A DNA stretch of 64,000 bases from Paractinoplanes deccanensis (GCF_016862115.1 NZ_BOMI01000108.1:1-64000), one strand, 5' to 3'. Positions 32,998 to 41,074 are shown, numbered from the stretch's first letter. Numbers and translations are program-made. Notes: a model not told the origin generated them from the letters alone.

Positions 32998-33036
32998 ACG
33001 AAAAAAGGGGGCCCGTGTCGGGCCCCCTTTTTTCGT
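32998..33036. terminator. Strong bidirectional terminator between fxsA and rbpA
   Basis: An 18-bp perfect stem (ACGAAAAAAGGGGGCCCG and complement) with a TGT loop. A-run and T-run flank the GC core on both sides, so it acts as an intrinsic terminator for both converging genes. Confidence 0.97.
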
Positions 33037-33043
33037 CTGCTTC

Positions 33044-33382
33044 TTACCTGCCGCGGCGGGTCCGAACCTCTTGGAGCCGCTCGTTGAGGATGTCCTCCAG
33101 CTCCGAGATGGAACGCCGCTCGAGCAGCATGTCCCAGTGGGTGCGCGGCGGCTTCGCCTTCTTCTGCTCCGGCTCGCTGCCGTCGACCAGGCGGGCGACG
33201 CTGCCGTCGAACTTGCACTCCCAGGTGGTGGGCACCTCGGCGTCGACGGCGAACGGCACCTCGAACTGGTGACCCTTGACGCACAGGTACTCTCGGGTCT
33301 GCCGGGGCGCCAGCTCCGTGTTGCGGTCGGACTCGTAGCTGACCGCGCCAAGACGGCTGCCGCGCAGCATGCGTTCGCCCAT
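33044..33382 (-). CDS. rbpA: RNA polymerase-binding protein RbpA
   Basis: RbpA binds the principal sigma factor and RNA polymerase in actinobacteria and stabilises the open complex. The 112-residue protein begins MGERMLRGSRLGAVSYESDR and ends with the sigma-interaction region HWDMLLERRSISELEDILNERLQEVR. The RbpA core domain includes YLCVKGHQFEVPFA and WECKFDG, keeping the two cysteines of the metal-binding region. The lnt-ppm1-fxsA/rbpA neighbourhood is conserved in actinomycetes. A SigR-like promoter lies upstream at 33426-33451. Confidence 0.97.
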   Translation of the reverse strand: MGERMLRGSRLGAVSYESDRNTELAPRQTREYLCVKGHQFEVPFAVDAEVPTTWECKFDGSVARLVDGSEPEQKKAKPPRTHWDMLLERRSISELEDILNERLQEVRTRRGR

Positions 33383-33425
33383 GATTGGCTTTCCCCTCGC
33401 TCGTGGTGCTGCTCTCGTTCGGTGT

Positions 33426-33451
33426 AACGAAAGGGGCGGCCGCGGGATTCC
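33426..33451 (-). promoter_or_regulatory. SigR-type promoter of rbpA
   Basis: On the minus strand GGAAT (33451-33447) is followed after exactly 18 bp by GTT (33428-33426). This is the SigR/SigH disulfide-stress consensus GGAAT-N18-GTT. The implied transcript start is about 40 nt before the rbpA ATG. rbpA is a known SigR target in Streptomyces coelicolor. Confidence 0.8.
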
Positions 33452-33471
33452 TGCGGTCGCCGGGCTACAGC

Positions 33472-33525
33472 GTTGTCGGTGTGACAGGTTGTCGGTATGA
33501 CAGGGTTTGTCGGTAGGTATGGCAG
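33472..33525. repeat. 16-bp direct repeats upstream of the rbpA promoter
   Basis: GTTGTCGGTGTGACAG (33472-33487) and GTTGTCGGTATGACAG (33488-33503) are adjacent. They are followed by a looser third copy containing GGTTTGTCGGTA. They end about 20 bp upstream of the SigR -35 element and could be activator sites. Confidence 0.75.
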
Positions 33526-33604
33526 CACTGCCGTTGTGACGGCGGTGTTAACGCTACGAGCGTAGCCGCCCGCGGCCCTTACCCGGCATACCGCACCCCC
33601 GCCG

Positions 33605-33624
33605 AAGTGGACCTTGGTCCACTT
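33605..33624. promoter_or_regulatory. 20-bp palindrome, probable operator
   Basis: AAGTGGACCTTGGTCCACTT has perfect 9-bp arms and a TT centre. It is about 220 bp upstream of rbpA and 740 bp before the ArsR-fusion gene. Its regulator is unknown; a MarR-, TetR- or GntR-type dimer would fit. Confidence 0.6.
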
Positions 33625-34310
33625 TACGGCCTATGGGAGTTCTCCATGTGGTGCGACTTCGGTCACTCGGTCGGGTAAACCGTGAATCGGCGTCCCCGTT
33701 TCGCTCCTCGCCGGGCATTATTCGTCCGCGCGTCGCCCGAGATGAGTACTCTTCACTTCGGTGCGCATCACCGGCCGGAAGGCAGCGGACGCCTGCTCAG
33801 AGGCGGTGTGGCCGGTGCCGGGCGGCGCTCGGGGGTGAGGCCGGCGGGCCGCTATACGCCGAGATCCCGCGAGCCGCGATGTGTATTGCGTCACGATCGG
33901 GAGTCGGCGCCCCCTGACGGCGTGCCTCCATGTTCCACCTGGCGCCCAGCCTCCTGGTCCGTCGTCGTCCTCTTGCCATGCCTCTCCCTCTCCTGCCACG
34001 TTCTGTCGCCCGCCCCCGCCGGCCCCTGCCGCCCCCGCCGGTTCCGCGTGCCCTCGCCGCCCGGCTGCTCGACGTCGACCTGGACCGGGCCCGCGCCGAG
34101 CTGCGACGCGGGCTTCGGCGACTGCCGCCCGCAGCGCGCCCTCGCCAGTTACGTCTGCCCCGGTTCCGCGCGCCCGCCGCCCTCGCCAGTTCCGCCTGCC
34201 CCGGTTCCGCGCGCCCCCGCGGCCCCGCCGCCCTCGCCGGTTCCGCCCGCCCCCGGCGCTCTCCTCTTCCCGCCTTCCTCCGTCGTCTCCTTCTTGCGCC
34301 AAAGTATTCC
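33625..34310. other. Long GC-rich intergenic stretch with 41-bp repeats
   Basis: About 690 bp with no gene I can support. From 34139 a 38-bp block (CCCTCGCCAGTTACGTCTGC and on) is repeated at offset 41 (34180) with two mismatches, and a looser third copy follows near 34230. Open frames through it are Arg/Pro/Ala low-complexity and look non-coding. Confidence 0.55.
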
Positions 34311-34347
34311 TTGACAAGAATATTCTTTGCGGGGAATGATTCTCTGC
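34311..34347 (+). promoter_or_regulatory. Promoter with palindrome for the ArsR-SRPBCC gene
   Basis: TTGACA (34311-34316) is followed by AATGAT (34335-34340) at 18 bp. Between them lies the perfect 12-bp palindrome AAGAATATTCTT (34316-34327). Transcription would start near the ATG at 34348, so the mRNA may be leaderless, and the palindrome is placed for repression by the ArsR product. Confidence 0.6.
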
Positions 34348-35298
34348 ATGGATGTTGTTCTGGTCGCGCTGGCCGATCCGGCTCGGTGGCGGCTCGTCGA
34401 GTTGCTGGCGGAGCGCCCGCGCCCGGTCGGCGTGCTCGCCGAGCTGGCCGGGGCTCGGCAGCCGCAGACGACGAAGCACCTGCAAACCCTCGAACGCGCC
34501 GGGATCGTCGCTTCCGAGCGCAGCGGCCAGCGGCGCATCTATGCCCTGCGGCCGGGCCCGCTGCGCTCGCTGGCGTCGCTGATCGCCGGGCTGGCCGACA
34601 CCGCCGAGCGTGCCGGGGGCCCGCTGGAGACCTACGGCGAATACCGCCGCGCCGTGCTCGCCGAGCGCGACGCGGCGGACAAGGCCGGTGCCGGGTGGGC
34701 CGACGGCCGTTCACTGCGGTTCCGGCGCTCGGTCGCGGCGCCGCCCGCCCTGCTGTGGCGCCACCTCACCGAGGCGGCCCTGCTCGCCCGGTGGTGGGCG
34801 CCCGACGACCTGCGCGTCTCCGAGCTGGTCTTCGAGGCTCGTCCCGGCGGCCGCATCGTCCAGGAATACCGCGACGCCGACGACACCCAGCCGTCCGCCG
34901 CCCACTCGTCCGGCGCTCAGCCGTCCGGCGCTCAGCCGTCGGGCTCCGAGCCGTCCGGCATCCAGCCGTCGGGCTCCGAGCCGTCCGGCGCCCAGCCGTC
35001 GGGCTCCGAGCCGGACGGTGCGGTTGTCGGGCGGGCCGTCGGCGTGGTGGAGGCCGCGGAGCCCGGCGCGCGCCTGGCGTACCGGATGACGCCTCTGCTG
35101 CCCGGCGGCGCCCCCGCCTTCACCGCCCACGTCGAGATGGTGCTGACGCCTGTGGGCGCCGGCACCGAGCTCGGCGTCGACTACCGCATCACCGGAAGTG
35201 CCGTCGACTCGGCGGACTTCATCGCCGGCATCGAGATCGGTTTCGGCCAGTCCCTCGACAAACTCACCGCCGTTTTCGAATCAGGGAGCACGAAGTGA
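34348..35298 (+). CDS. ArsR-type regulator fused to an SRPBCC (AHSA1) domain
   Basis: This 316-residue fusion has a winged HTH of ArsR type in residues 1-75 (LADPARWRLVELLAERPRPVGVLAELAGARQPQTTKHLQTLERAGIV). An AHSA1/SRPBCC ligand-binding domain follows at about 120-316 (RRSVAAPPALLWRHLTEAALLARWWAPDDL, then TELGVDYRITG). The SRPBCC half is interrupted at residues 181-225 by nine pentapeptides of the type QPSGA/EPSGS. No metal-binding ELCVCDL motif is seen, so it probably senses a hydrophobic ligand. The next gene, a RibD-like reductase, overlaps by 4 nt and is the likely target. Confidence 0.88.
   Translation: MDVVLVALADPARWRLVELLAERPRPVGVLAELAGARQPQTTKHLQTLERAGIVASERSGQRRIYALRPGPLRSLASLIAGLADTAERAGGPLETYGEYRRAVLAERDAADKAGAGWADGRSLRFRRSVAAPPALLWRHLTEAALLARWWAPDDLRVSELVFEARPGGRIVQEYRDADDTQPSAAHSSGAQPSGAQPSGSEPSGIQPSGSEPSGAQPSGSEPDGAVVGRAVGVVEAAEPGARLAYRMTPLLPGGAPAFTAHVEMVLTPVGAGTELGVDYRITGSAVDSADFIAGIEIGFGQSLDKLTAVFESGSTK
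34888..35022 (+). repeat. 15-bp minisatellite inside the SRPBCC domain
   Basis: Nine 15-bp units encode (Q/E/H)-(P/S)-(S/D)-(G/A)-X. Seven of them read QPSG or EPSG/EPDG plus A, S or I. Repeats of CAGCCGTCGGGCTCCGAG type alternate, giving a slippage-prone stretch in frame. Confidence 0.9.
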
Positions 35299-35897
35299 CT
35301 GCACAGAACGCCGGCCGCCGGGTCGTCACCAACATGAGCCTCTCGCTGGACGGCCGCTACGCCAAGCCCGGCGCGCCCGAGGACATGAGCTGGGTGATGC
35401 CGTACGCGGTCTCGGACGTCGCCCGCGACCACCTGACCGGCTTGTGGGAGCCGGCCACCACCGCGTTGCTGGGCCGGGTCAACGCCGAGGGCTTCCTCGG
35501 TTTCTGGCCCACCGTCATCGGCATGGACGGGGTGGACCCGCGCGACGAGGCCTTCGCGAAGTGGCTCGTCAGCACCGACAAGGTCGTCCTGTCGTCGACG
35601 CTGGCTGAAAGCCCGTGGGAGCGGACCACCCTCGCCGACCGTCCCGCCCCCGACGTGGTCGCCGAGCTCCAGGCGACCCCCGGCGGCGACATCCTGGTCC
35701 TGTCGAGCGCCAGCGTCATCAAGGCCCTGCTGGCCGCCGACCGCGTCGACCGCCTGTGCCTGATGATCTTCCCGGTCTTCCTGGGCGGCGGCCCGGCCCT
35801 GTTCGACGACGGCCTGCCGCCGGCCCAGTGGACCCTCGTCAGCCAAAAGGCGGGCGAGCACGGCGAACTGTCCCTCGTCTACGACCGCACCCGCTGA
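35295..35897 (+). CDS. Dihydrofolate reductase / RibD C-terminal family protein
   Basis: This 200-residue NADPH-dependent reductase-like protein starts RRVVTNMSLSLDGRYAKPG. It contains LLGRVNAEGFLGFWP (the GRxTYE-like position), DKVVLSSTLAESPW and GGDILVLSSASVIKALLAADRVDRLCLMIFPVFLGGGPALF, all typical of the RibD_C/YyaP group. These stand-alone proteins are not true DHFRs and their substrates are unknown. GTG start within GTGA overlapping the ArsR-SRPBCC stop, so the two are co-translated. Confidence 0.9.
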   Translation: MTAQNAGRRVVTNMSLSLDGRYAKPGAPEDMSWVMPYAVSDVARDHLTGLWEPATTALLGRVNAEGFLGFWPTVIGMDGVDPRDEAFAKWLVSTDKVVLSSTLAESPWERTTLADRPAPDVVAELQATPGGDILVLSSASVIKALLAADRVDRLCLMIFPVFLGGGPALFDDGLPPAQWTLVSQKAGEHGELSLVYDRTR

Positions 35898-35927
35898 ACG
35901 CTCCCGCCCGCCGTCTTCGGGGCCGCC

Positions 35928-37058
35928 TCACGCCGGGGTGGCTTGGGCGGGCGCGGGCGGGGCCGGGGCGGGCCGGGCACCGCCCAGCGAGGCGAGTGCT
36001 GAGGCCAGGTCGCTGACCTGGGTCGACAGCTGGGCCGCCCGGGTCTGCGCGGCCTCCGCCTCGGCCTGGGCGGCGGCGAGGCGGCGCTCGAGGTCGGCGC
36101 GGTCGCGGCCCGCCCGGTCGAGCTCCTCGCGCACGGACAGCAGCGCGTCCCGTTCGGCCTCGGCCCGGGTGGTCGCACGGCGGGCCTCGGCCAGCTCCGC
36201 GTCGGCGGCCTCCCGCGCGGCCGCGGCCTCCCGGCGTACCTCCTGCAGCGCCTTGTCCGTGGCCTCGCGCTGCTCGGCGGCCTCCCGGCGGGCGGCGGCC
36301 AGGTCAGCGTCCAGCCGGCGCGCCTCCTCGCGGGCGGCGTCGCGTTCGCGGCGCAGCTCCTCACCCCGTTTGGCGGCGGCGTCGGCGTCCTTGAGCGCGG
36401 CGGCGAGGTCGCGCTCGGTGGCTTCACGCTCGCGGCGTACGTCCTGAAGCTCCGCCCGGGCCACGGCAAGCTCGTCGCGGGCCGCGTCACGATCGGCTTC
36501 GGCGCGCTCCTGCAGAGCCACCGCCGCGGTGGCCTCACGGCGGGCCTCGTCGCGGGCGGCGCGCGCCTGCTCGGCGTCACGCCCGGCCTGCTCGGAGGCG
36601 CGCGCCGACTCCTCGGCACGATGCAGCGCCTCGTCCCGCTCGGCGGTCGCTGCGGCGGCCAGCTGCTGGGCCGTCGACGCCTCGGCGGCGGCCCGCTCCG
36701 CGTCCCGGCGGGCATCGTCGCGCTCGGTGTGCGCCGCGGCGATCTGCCCCGACGTCTCGGCCCGGATCTCGGCCACCTGCCGTTCGACCCCGGCGGGGGA
36801 GAGCTCGGAGTGCAGCGCGTCGCTGAGCGTCTCGACGAGCTGATCGAGCCGATCGACGACCTCCCAGGTGCGCGCCACCTGCCCGGCCAGCCCCGGCGAC
36901 GACCGGTGCCGCATCCGCACGTTGCGCGAGGCACGCTGGCATTCCCCGTCGTTGTCCCGGCAGTACCGGAACGGCCGCCCGGCGGACGAGCGCTGCGGCA
37001 CGGGCCGTCCACAGTGGGCGCAGGGACGGGTCTCGGGAGCGGTGTCGTTCTCTTTCAT
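35928..37058 (-). CDS. Zinc-finger and long coiled-coil protein
   Basis: This 376-residue protein begins with a Cys-rich module (CAHCGRPVPQ ... FRYCRDNDGECQ; Cys-x2-Cys ... Cys-x6-Cys) that could bind zinc. From about residue 90 to 350 it is a continuous Ala/Glu/Arg-rich coiled coil (for example AEIRAETSGQIAAAHTERDD). A short Pro/Ala tail ends it. Such proteins recur in Micromonosporaceae without a known role; the long rod and zinc module suggest a structural or nucleoid/cell-division scaffold, which is inference. Single gene. Confidence 0.8.
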   Translation of the reverse strand: MKENDTAPETRPCAHCGRPVPQRSSAGRPFRYCRDNDGECQRASRNVRMRHRSSPGLAGQVARTWEVVDRLDQLVETLSDALHSELSPAGVERQVAEIRAETSGQIAAAHTERDDARRDAERAAAEASTAQQLAAAATAERDEALHRAEESARASEQAGRDAEQARAARDEARREATAAVALQERAEADRDAARDELAVARAELQDVRREREATERDLAAALKDADAAAKRGEELRRERDAAREEARRLDADLAAARREAAEQREATDKALQEVRREAAAAREAADAELAEARRATTRAEAERDALLSVREELDRAGRDRADLERRLAAAQAEAEAAQTRAAQLSTQVSDLASALASLGGARPAPAPPAPAQATPA

Positions 37059-37836
37059 CGCAGGCCCACCCTAGGCCGAGATCCACCACAGTTCGCGCCA
37101 CCACACCGACCCCCATTCATCATCCTAGGACGCTCTACACGGTGTGCGCTTCGCCGCACACCCCAAAAGATCAAAACCAAAAAGGAATCAACGGCATCCC
37201 ACCTTTGAATCTCGGCCGTTCGCGATCCGCCGCCGTGGGCCGCGAACGGCCTGGTGGAAAGCCCATGCGGCATGCCAACTGAGTTGTCGTTTCGGCGCGC
37301 CGGGCAGCGGCCCACGCGGGTCACGCCAGGCATGCCGGGGGCCAGCCCAGCGCGCGCCGTGACCCACGCCGGTCGGTCGGGCACGCCGGGACGCTGCGCG
37401 CAGCCCACGCCCGACACGCCGGAACGCCGGCCCGCAGGTCGGGCGGCCCGGGACGCTACGCCGCAGGCAGCGCGACACTGCGTGGACGCTGCGCCGCGAC
37501 CCACGGCGGCCAGCCAGAGACGATGCTGCCCGGGGCCCACGCCGGTCAGCCAGAGACGACGCTGCCCGGGGCCCACGCCGGTCAGCCAGACGCGACGCTG
37601 CCCGGGCCCACACGCTGGCAGGCCGGGTCGCTGCGCTGAGGCTCTCTTGCCTGCGCTCCCTGGGCAATGATCGGCCCGGGCGCCCCGCCCGGCCGCTGGT
37701 GCGCCCGGGCCGCCTGCCGGCACGGCGATCACATCCGCCTGCCCCTAACGGCCGGCGCGGACTGTGGCTGGTCCGCCCGGCGCGAATGCCGACCAGCGAG
37801 TGTGGGGCGCAGGCCTCGTTGAGTTCACCGGGCTCT
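37059..37836. other. Intergenic region with 36-bp repeats
   Basis: About 780 bp. An A-rich run near 37165-37190 lies just upstream of the coiled-coil gene and may hold its promoter. From 37300 to 37720 the sequence is very GC-rich and repetitive. Open frames across it encode only repeat peptides. I see no supported gene. Confidence 0.55.
37511..37612. repeat. 36-bp tandem repeats, three copies
   Basis: The unit begins CAGCCAGAGACGATGCTGCC and ends CCCACGCCGGT. Copies start at 37511, 37547 and 37583. The third is partial with two differences and a 1-bp deletion. There are no spacers of unique sequence, so this is not a CRISPR array. Confidence 0.92.
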
Positions 37837-38913
37837 CTACGGTTGCGGAGCGCGCTCACCTCCGTTCGACGGCGGGGTGAGGGTGGTGGCGACGACGGCG
37901 CGGGTGAGGTGGGCGTCGACCAGTACCTCGGTGTTGTCGATGATCTGGTCGGCGCAGCCGGTGAAGGGCAGGGCGCGCAGGGCCGGGTCGGTGATGGCAT
38001 CGCGCAGGGCGTCGGCGTAGCGGGCGGCGCCGATCACCGCGTATCCGCGGTCGAAGAACTCGCGGCGTATCGGCGGTTGCTCGGCGCTGAGGCCGAGCTC
38101 GTTCTGGCGGGTGGCGGCGTGTTCGAGGGCGGTGCAGAGGGCGTTCTCGCGGTCGCGGGTGGTGGTGGCGTGCAGGGCGGCCAGCAGGGAGTCGGTGGCG
38201 GGGCCGGGTGGCAGGGCGCGGGTGAGCCATTTGGAGTATGGCGGCCAGCGTCGTTGCTGGAGCAGGAGCAGGCGGGCGACGTCGCGGCAGAGGCGGGCGG
38301 TCAGGACGCGGGCGCCGAGCTCGTCGCCGGCTTCGGCGGCGCGGGCGGGAAAGGGCTCTTCCTGGTCGATGCGGCGCCATTGGCAGGCGAGCACGTAGCG
38401 CCACAGGTCGGGTGGGTACCAGGTAAGGCGTGCGCGGGCGGTGGTCAGCAGGCGATCGGGGTCGTGGAAGACGGCGCCGCCGGTGAATTCGGCGAAGCGC
38501 TGCCAGGGGGCGCCGAGCCAGTCGAGGGGGCGCACGTCGCCGGTGGGGGTGAAGCCGAGCAGGTCGCGGCTCCAGGCGGGGAAGGACAGGATCTGGATGT
38601 AGTGGTCGACGGGGCCGTCGGTGGGCTGCATGGAGCGGACGCGGGCGCCGGGTGGGACGAAGTGGGTGGGCCAGCCGCGGATGCTCTTGGGGAGGCGGCG
38701 GGTGAGCATGTCGCGCAGGTCGCCGGGGTGGTCGACGAACAGTTCGAGGCGTGGGCCCCAGTCGTGGTCGGTGGAGCGGGCGGTGTCGAAGCCGAGCACG
38801 TCGGAGCCGGGGCCGAGCCGGGCGGCCGCGTGGGGCAGGCCGCCGAGCAGGGGCCGGACGGCTTCGAAGTAGTAGTGGCGGGCCAGTTGGACGCCGGGGA
38901 GGAAGTCAGGCAT
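37837..38913 (-). CDS. DUF4037 nucleotidyltransferase-like protein
   Basis: This 358-residue protein belongs to the DUF4037 group with a Pol-beta-type nucleotidyltransferase core. GPGSDVLGFDTARSTDHDWGPRLELFV carries the GS and D-x-D-type acidic motif, and a helical domain follows (DLWRYVLACQWRRIDQEEPFPARAAEAGDELG and ENALCTALEHAATRQNELGLS). The reaction is unknown; nucleotidyl transfer to a small molecule is expected. It is divergent from the phosphotransferase gene at 39033, with two DnaA-box-like sites between them. Confidence 0.85.
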   Translation of the reverse strand: MPDFLPGVQLARHYYFEAVRPLLGGLPHAAARLGPGSDVLGFDTARSTDHDWGPRLELFVDHPGDLRDMLTRRLPKSIRGWPTHFVPPGARVRSMQPTDGPVDHYIQILSFPAWSRDLLGFTPTGDVRPLDWLGAPWQRFAEFTGGAVFHDPDRLLTTARARLTWYPPDLWRYVLACQWRRIDQEEPFPARAAEAGDELGARVLTARLCRDVARLLLLQQRRWPPYSKWLTRALPPGPATDSLLAALHATTTRDRENALCTALEHAATRQNELGLSAEQPPIRREFFDRGYAVIGAARYADALRDAITDPALRALPFTGCADQIIDNTEVLVDAHLTRAVVATTLTPPSNGGERAPQP

Positions 38914-38951
38914 GGGCGCAATCTAGCGGCCGGCCCTGACGAGAATCGGGG

Positions 38952-38991
38952 TTTTCCACAGGGCGCGGAGGCTCCTCGGGCGTTGTCCACA
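38952..38991 (+). promoter_or_regulatory. Two DnaA-box-like sites
   Basis: TTTTCCACA (38952-38960) and TTGTCCACA (38983-38991, the actinobacterial consensus) lie 31 bp apart in the same direction, in the divergent promoter region. They may bind DnaA, but this has not been shown and no replication gene is near. Confidence 0.45.
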
Positions 38992-39032
38992 GGCGCCCCA
39001 CGGCGAGCTCGGCGGCCGGTAATCTCGGGGCC

Positions 39033-40073
39033 GTGCCAGTGCTTGATGATCTGATTCGTCCCGGTTGGACCGTCGAGGAGCTGGTGCACAGCACCGCGAA
39101 CGAGGTGACCGGTGGTGTGTGGCGGGTGCGGCGTGATGACGGGACGGCGGTGTTGAAGGTGGCCACCCCGAGGCGCAGCGGGGCGGCGGAGCATTTGGCG
39201 GCGAGTGACGACCCGGGTCACTTCAACTATTGGCGGAGGGAGGTCGAGGCCTATGCGTCGGGGTTGACGGCCGAGGCGCTGCCGGGTTTGCCGGGGCCGC
39301 GGTTGTACGAGGTGGTGGAGCGGGCCGACGGGTCGGTGGCGTTGTGGCTCGAGGATGTGCGGGGTGTGCCCGGTCCTGCGGCGGGGCCGGCGCGGCTGGG
39401 TGAGGTGGCGTTCCGGCTGGGTGCCGCGCAGGCGGCGTGGCTCGGCTCGACGGGGATCGGCGGGCGGTGGGCGGGGGAGAAGTGGCTCGCCCGGGACTGG
39501 TTGCGCGATTACACGCTGGCGCAGCCGGTGGTGGAGGATCTCGACTGGGATCATCCGGTGATCGTGGCGGGCTGGCCGCGGCCGGTGCGGGAGGGGCTGC
39601 GGCGGCTGTGGGAGCGGCGGCACGAGGTTCTCGCCGTGACCGACGGGTTGCCGTGGACGTTGTGCCATCACGATGTGTGGCCGATGAATCTGGTGTTCGC
39701 GGAGCGGGGGCCGGTGCTGATCGATTGGGCGTTCGTGGGGCCCGGGGCGATCGGGGAGGACGCGGCGAATCTGGCGCTGGACACGTTCCTCGACGGGCTG
39801 ATCGACATCGGGTTGCTCGACGAGGTGCTGGCCACGGTGGCGGAGCAGTACAGGCGCGGGCTGGGCGGTGCGGTGGACGACGGCATGGTGCGGCGGGCGG
39901 TGATGGCGTGCGGGGCGGCGAAGTATTTCTGGCTGGCGCCGCGGATGGTGATGGCCGCGGCGGCCGGGTTCGGGCGTAAGCCGGGTTATGACAGCCGGGG
40001 GATCGAGGCGATGGTGGCCGGTCGTGCGCCGGTGCTGGCGGTGGTGGCCCGCTGGGCTGACGAGGTTTTGTGA
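39033..40073 (+). CDS. Aminoglycoside phosphotransferase-fold kinase
   Basis: This 346-residue protein has the APH kinase fold: [21 protein letters not shown] (Lys for ATP), the Brenner motif [13 protein letters not shown] with catalytic Asp and Asn, and the metal motif [20 protein letters not shown]. The His-His before Asp and the Trp after it are common in actinobacterial APH-like proteins that phosphorylate unknown small molecules. There is no sign of a resistance cluster. GTG start 39033; the frame ends before cbtA on the opposite strand. Confidence 0.88.
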   Translation: MPVLDDLIRPGWTVEELVHSTANEVTGGVWRVRRDDGTAVLKVATPRRSGAAEHLAASDDPGHFNYWRREVEAYASGLTAEALPGLPGPRLYEVVERADGSVALWLEDVRGVPGPAAGPARLGEVAFRLGAAQAAWLGSTGIGGRWAGEKWLARDWLRDYTLAQPVVEDLDWDHPVIVAGWPRPVREGLRRLWERRHEVLAVTDGLPWTLCHHDVWPMNLVFAERGPVLIDWAFVGPGAIGEDAANLALDTFLDGLIDIGLLDEVLATVAEQYRRGLGGAVDDGMVRRAVMACGAAKYFWLAPRMVMAAAAGFGRKPGYDSRGIEAMVAGRAPVLAVVARWADEVL

Positions 40074-40088
40074 GCGGCGGGTGGTGGG

Positions 40089-40862
40089 TCAGGCGTTGGT
40101 GACGGTGCCGGCCCGCGGTTCGGGAGCCTGGGTGCGGCGGCGGGCGGTGAGCAGGGCGGCGAAGGTGAGGCCGAGGGCGGTCCAGAGCAGGACCTGGGTG
40201 CCGAGGGAGGCGATGCGGAAGTTCCAGAGCAGGCCGGCGGGGAACGTGTCGGGGACTTCGTCGACGGTGGGCAGCAGGACGTAGCCGACGACGACCACGA
40301 CGAGGAAGCCGGTCACGGCGGCTGTCGCCTGGCGCCATTCGGCGTGCTGGGTGCGGGCGGCGACGACGGAGGCCCAGACGGCGACCAGGCCGATGACGAG
40401 GATGGCGAGGTAGCTGATGGTGCGCTGGTCGATGGTGGCGGGGTTGCCGACGGCCGGGGGGTTGGGCGGGTATTTCGCGTACGGCACCAGGACGATGCCG
40501 AGCAGGGCCGCGCCGGCGAGGCTGAGCGCCGCCCGGGTGTCGCTGGGGGTGCGCAGGCGGCGGCGCAGCAGCGTGTAGGCCGTGGCGAGTAGGCCGCCCA
40601 TGGCGGCGCCGTAGAGGGCGGTGGCGAGGAACAGGCCGCCTTTCTGGCCGTCGCGGCTGACCAGTTCCTCGTCGTGGTGGCCGGCGGCCGTGGGGTCGGC
40701 GTGGGTGGTGGCTTCCTCGATGGCGATGGCGGCGTCCACATGGGGTTCGCCGAACGCGTACGCGAAGCAGCCGGCGAGCAGGCCGGCGACGAGGCCGGCG
40801 AGCAGGCCTCTGAGGAGGAGGGCGCCGTATCCGGGCGTGGTCTTGGGGCCGGTCAGTGACAC
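40089..40862 (-). CDS. cbtA: CbtA family predicted cobalt transporter
   Basis: This 257-residue protein has about five helices. The first is LLLRGLLAGLVAGLLAGCFAYAFGEPHVDAAIAIEE, then GLFLATALYGAAMGGLLATAY, then RAALSLAGAALLGIVLVPYAKYPPNPPAVG, the CbtA signature. Further helices continue to the C-terminus. CbtA/CbtB are predicted to carry cobalt for cobalamin synthesis. The GTG start overlaps the cbtB stop by 10 nt. The B12 riboswitch upstream of cbtB should control both. Confidence 0.93.
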   Translation of the reverse strand: MSLTGPKTTPGYGALLLRGLLAGLVAGLLAGCFAYAFGEPHVDAAIAIEEATTHADPTAAGHHDEELVSRDGQKGGLFLATALYGAAMGGLLATAYTLLRRRLRTPSDTRAALSLAGAALLGIVLVPYAKYPPNPPAVGNPATIDQRTISYLAILVIGLVAVWASVVAARTQHAEWRQATAAVTGFLVVVVVGYVLLPTVDEVPDTFPAGLLWNFRIASLGTQVLLWTALGLTFAALLTARRRTQAPEPRAGTVTNA

Positions 40863-41056
40863 GGGACGCCGAGCAGGTGGCGGCCGTCGTGCATGAGCTC
40901 GTGCAGATACATGCCGCTGCGGGAGACCGCGCCCTGGTCGAAGGCGACCAGGTAGGTGATCAGCAGCAGGAGGGCGGTGACGGCGATCGCGGTCCAGAGC
41001 AGCCGCGCGGAGACGGCGGGGGTGCTCAGCGGGCGGGCCGGCTGTGCTTTGGCCAT
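40853..41056 (-). CDS. cbtB: CbtB family cobalt transporter subunit
   Basis: This 67-residue protein has one helix (LLWTAIAVTALLLLITYLVAF) and ends YLHELMHDGRHLLGVPCH, the His/Cys-rich CbtB tail expected to bind cobalt. I start at the ATG giving MAKAQPARPL, with GGAGG 5-9 nt upstream. It precedes cbtA in one transcript behind a cobalamin riboswitch. Confidence 0.93.
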   Translation of the reverse strand: MAKAQPARPLSTPAVSARLLWTAIAVTALLLLITYLVAFDQGAVSRSGMYLHELMHDGRHLLGVPCH

Positions 41057-41074
41057 GGTGGAACCTCCTAGCGG

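Noticed and set aside
33930-35294. N-terminal extension joining the GC-rich repeat region to the RibD-like protein
   Set aside because: The extension is Arg/Pro/Ala low-complexity, runs antiparallel in frame to the well-supported ArsR-SRPBCC gene, and the GTG at 35295 has a ribosome site and family-like start.
37511-37612. Possible CRISPR array
   Set aside because: The three repeats are directly adjacent with no unique spacers, and no cas gene is present.
37055-37732. A 225-codon minus-strand frame upstream of the coiled-coil gene
   Set aside because: It encodes the 36-bp repeats as 12-residue repeats and otherwise has biased, domain-free composition; no ribosome site.
39033-40073. Aminoglycoside resistance gene
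   Set aside because: The APH fold alone does not imply resistance; no producer cluster or known resistance subfamily motif is visible.
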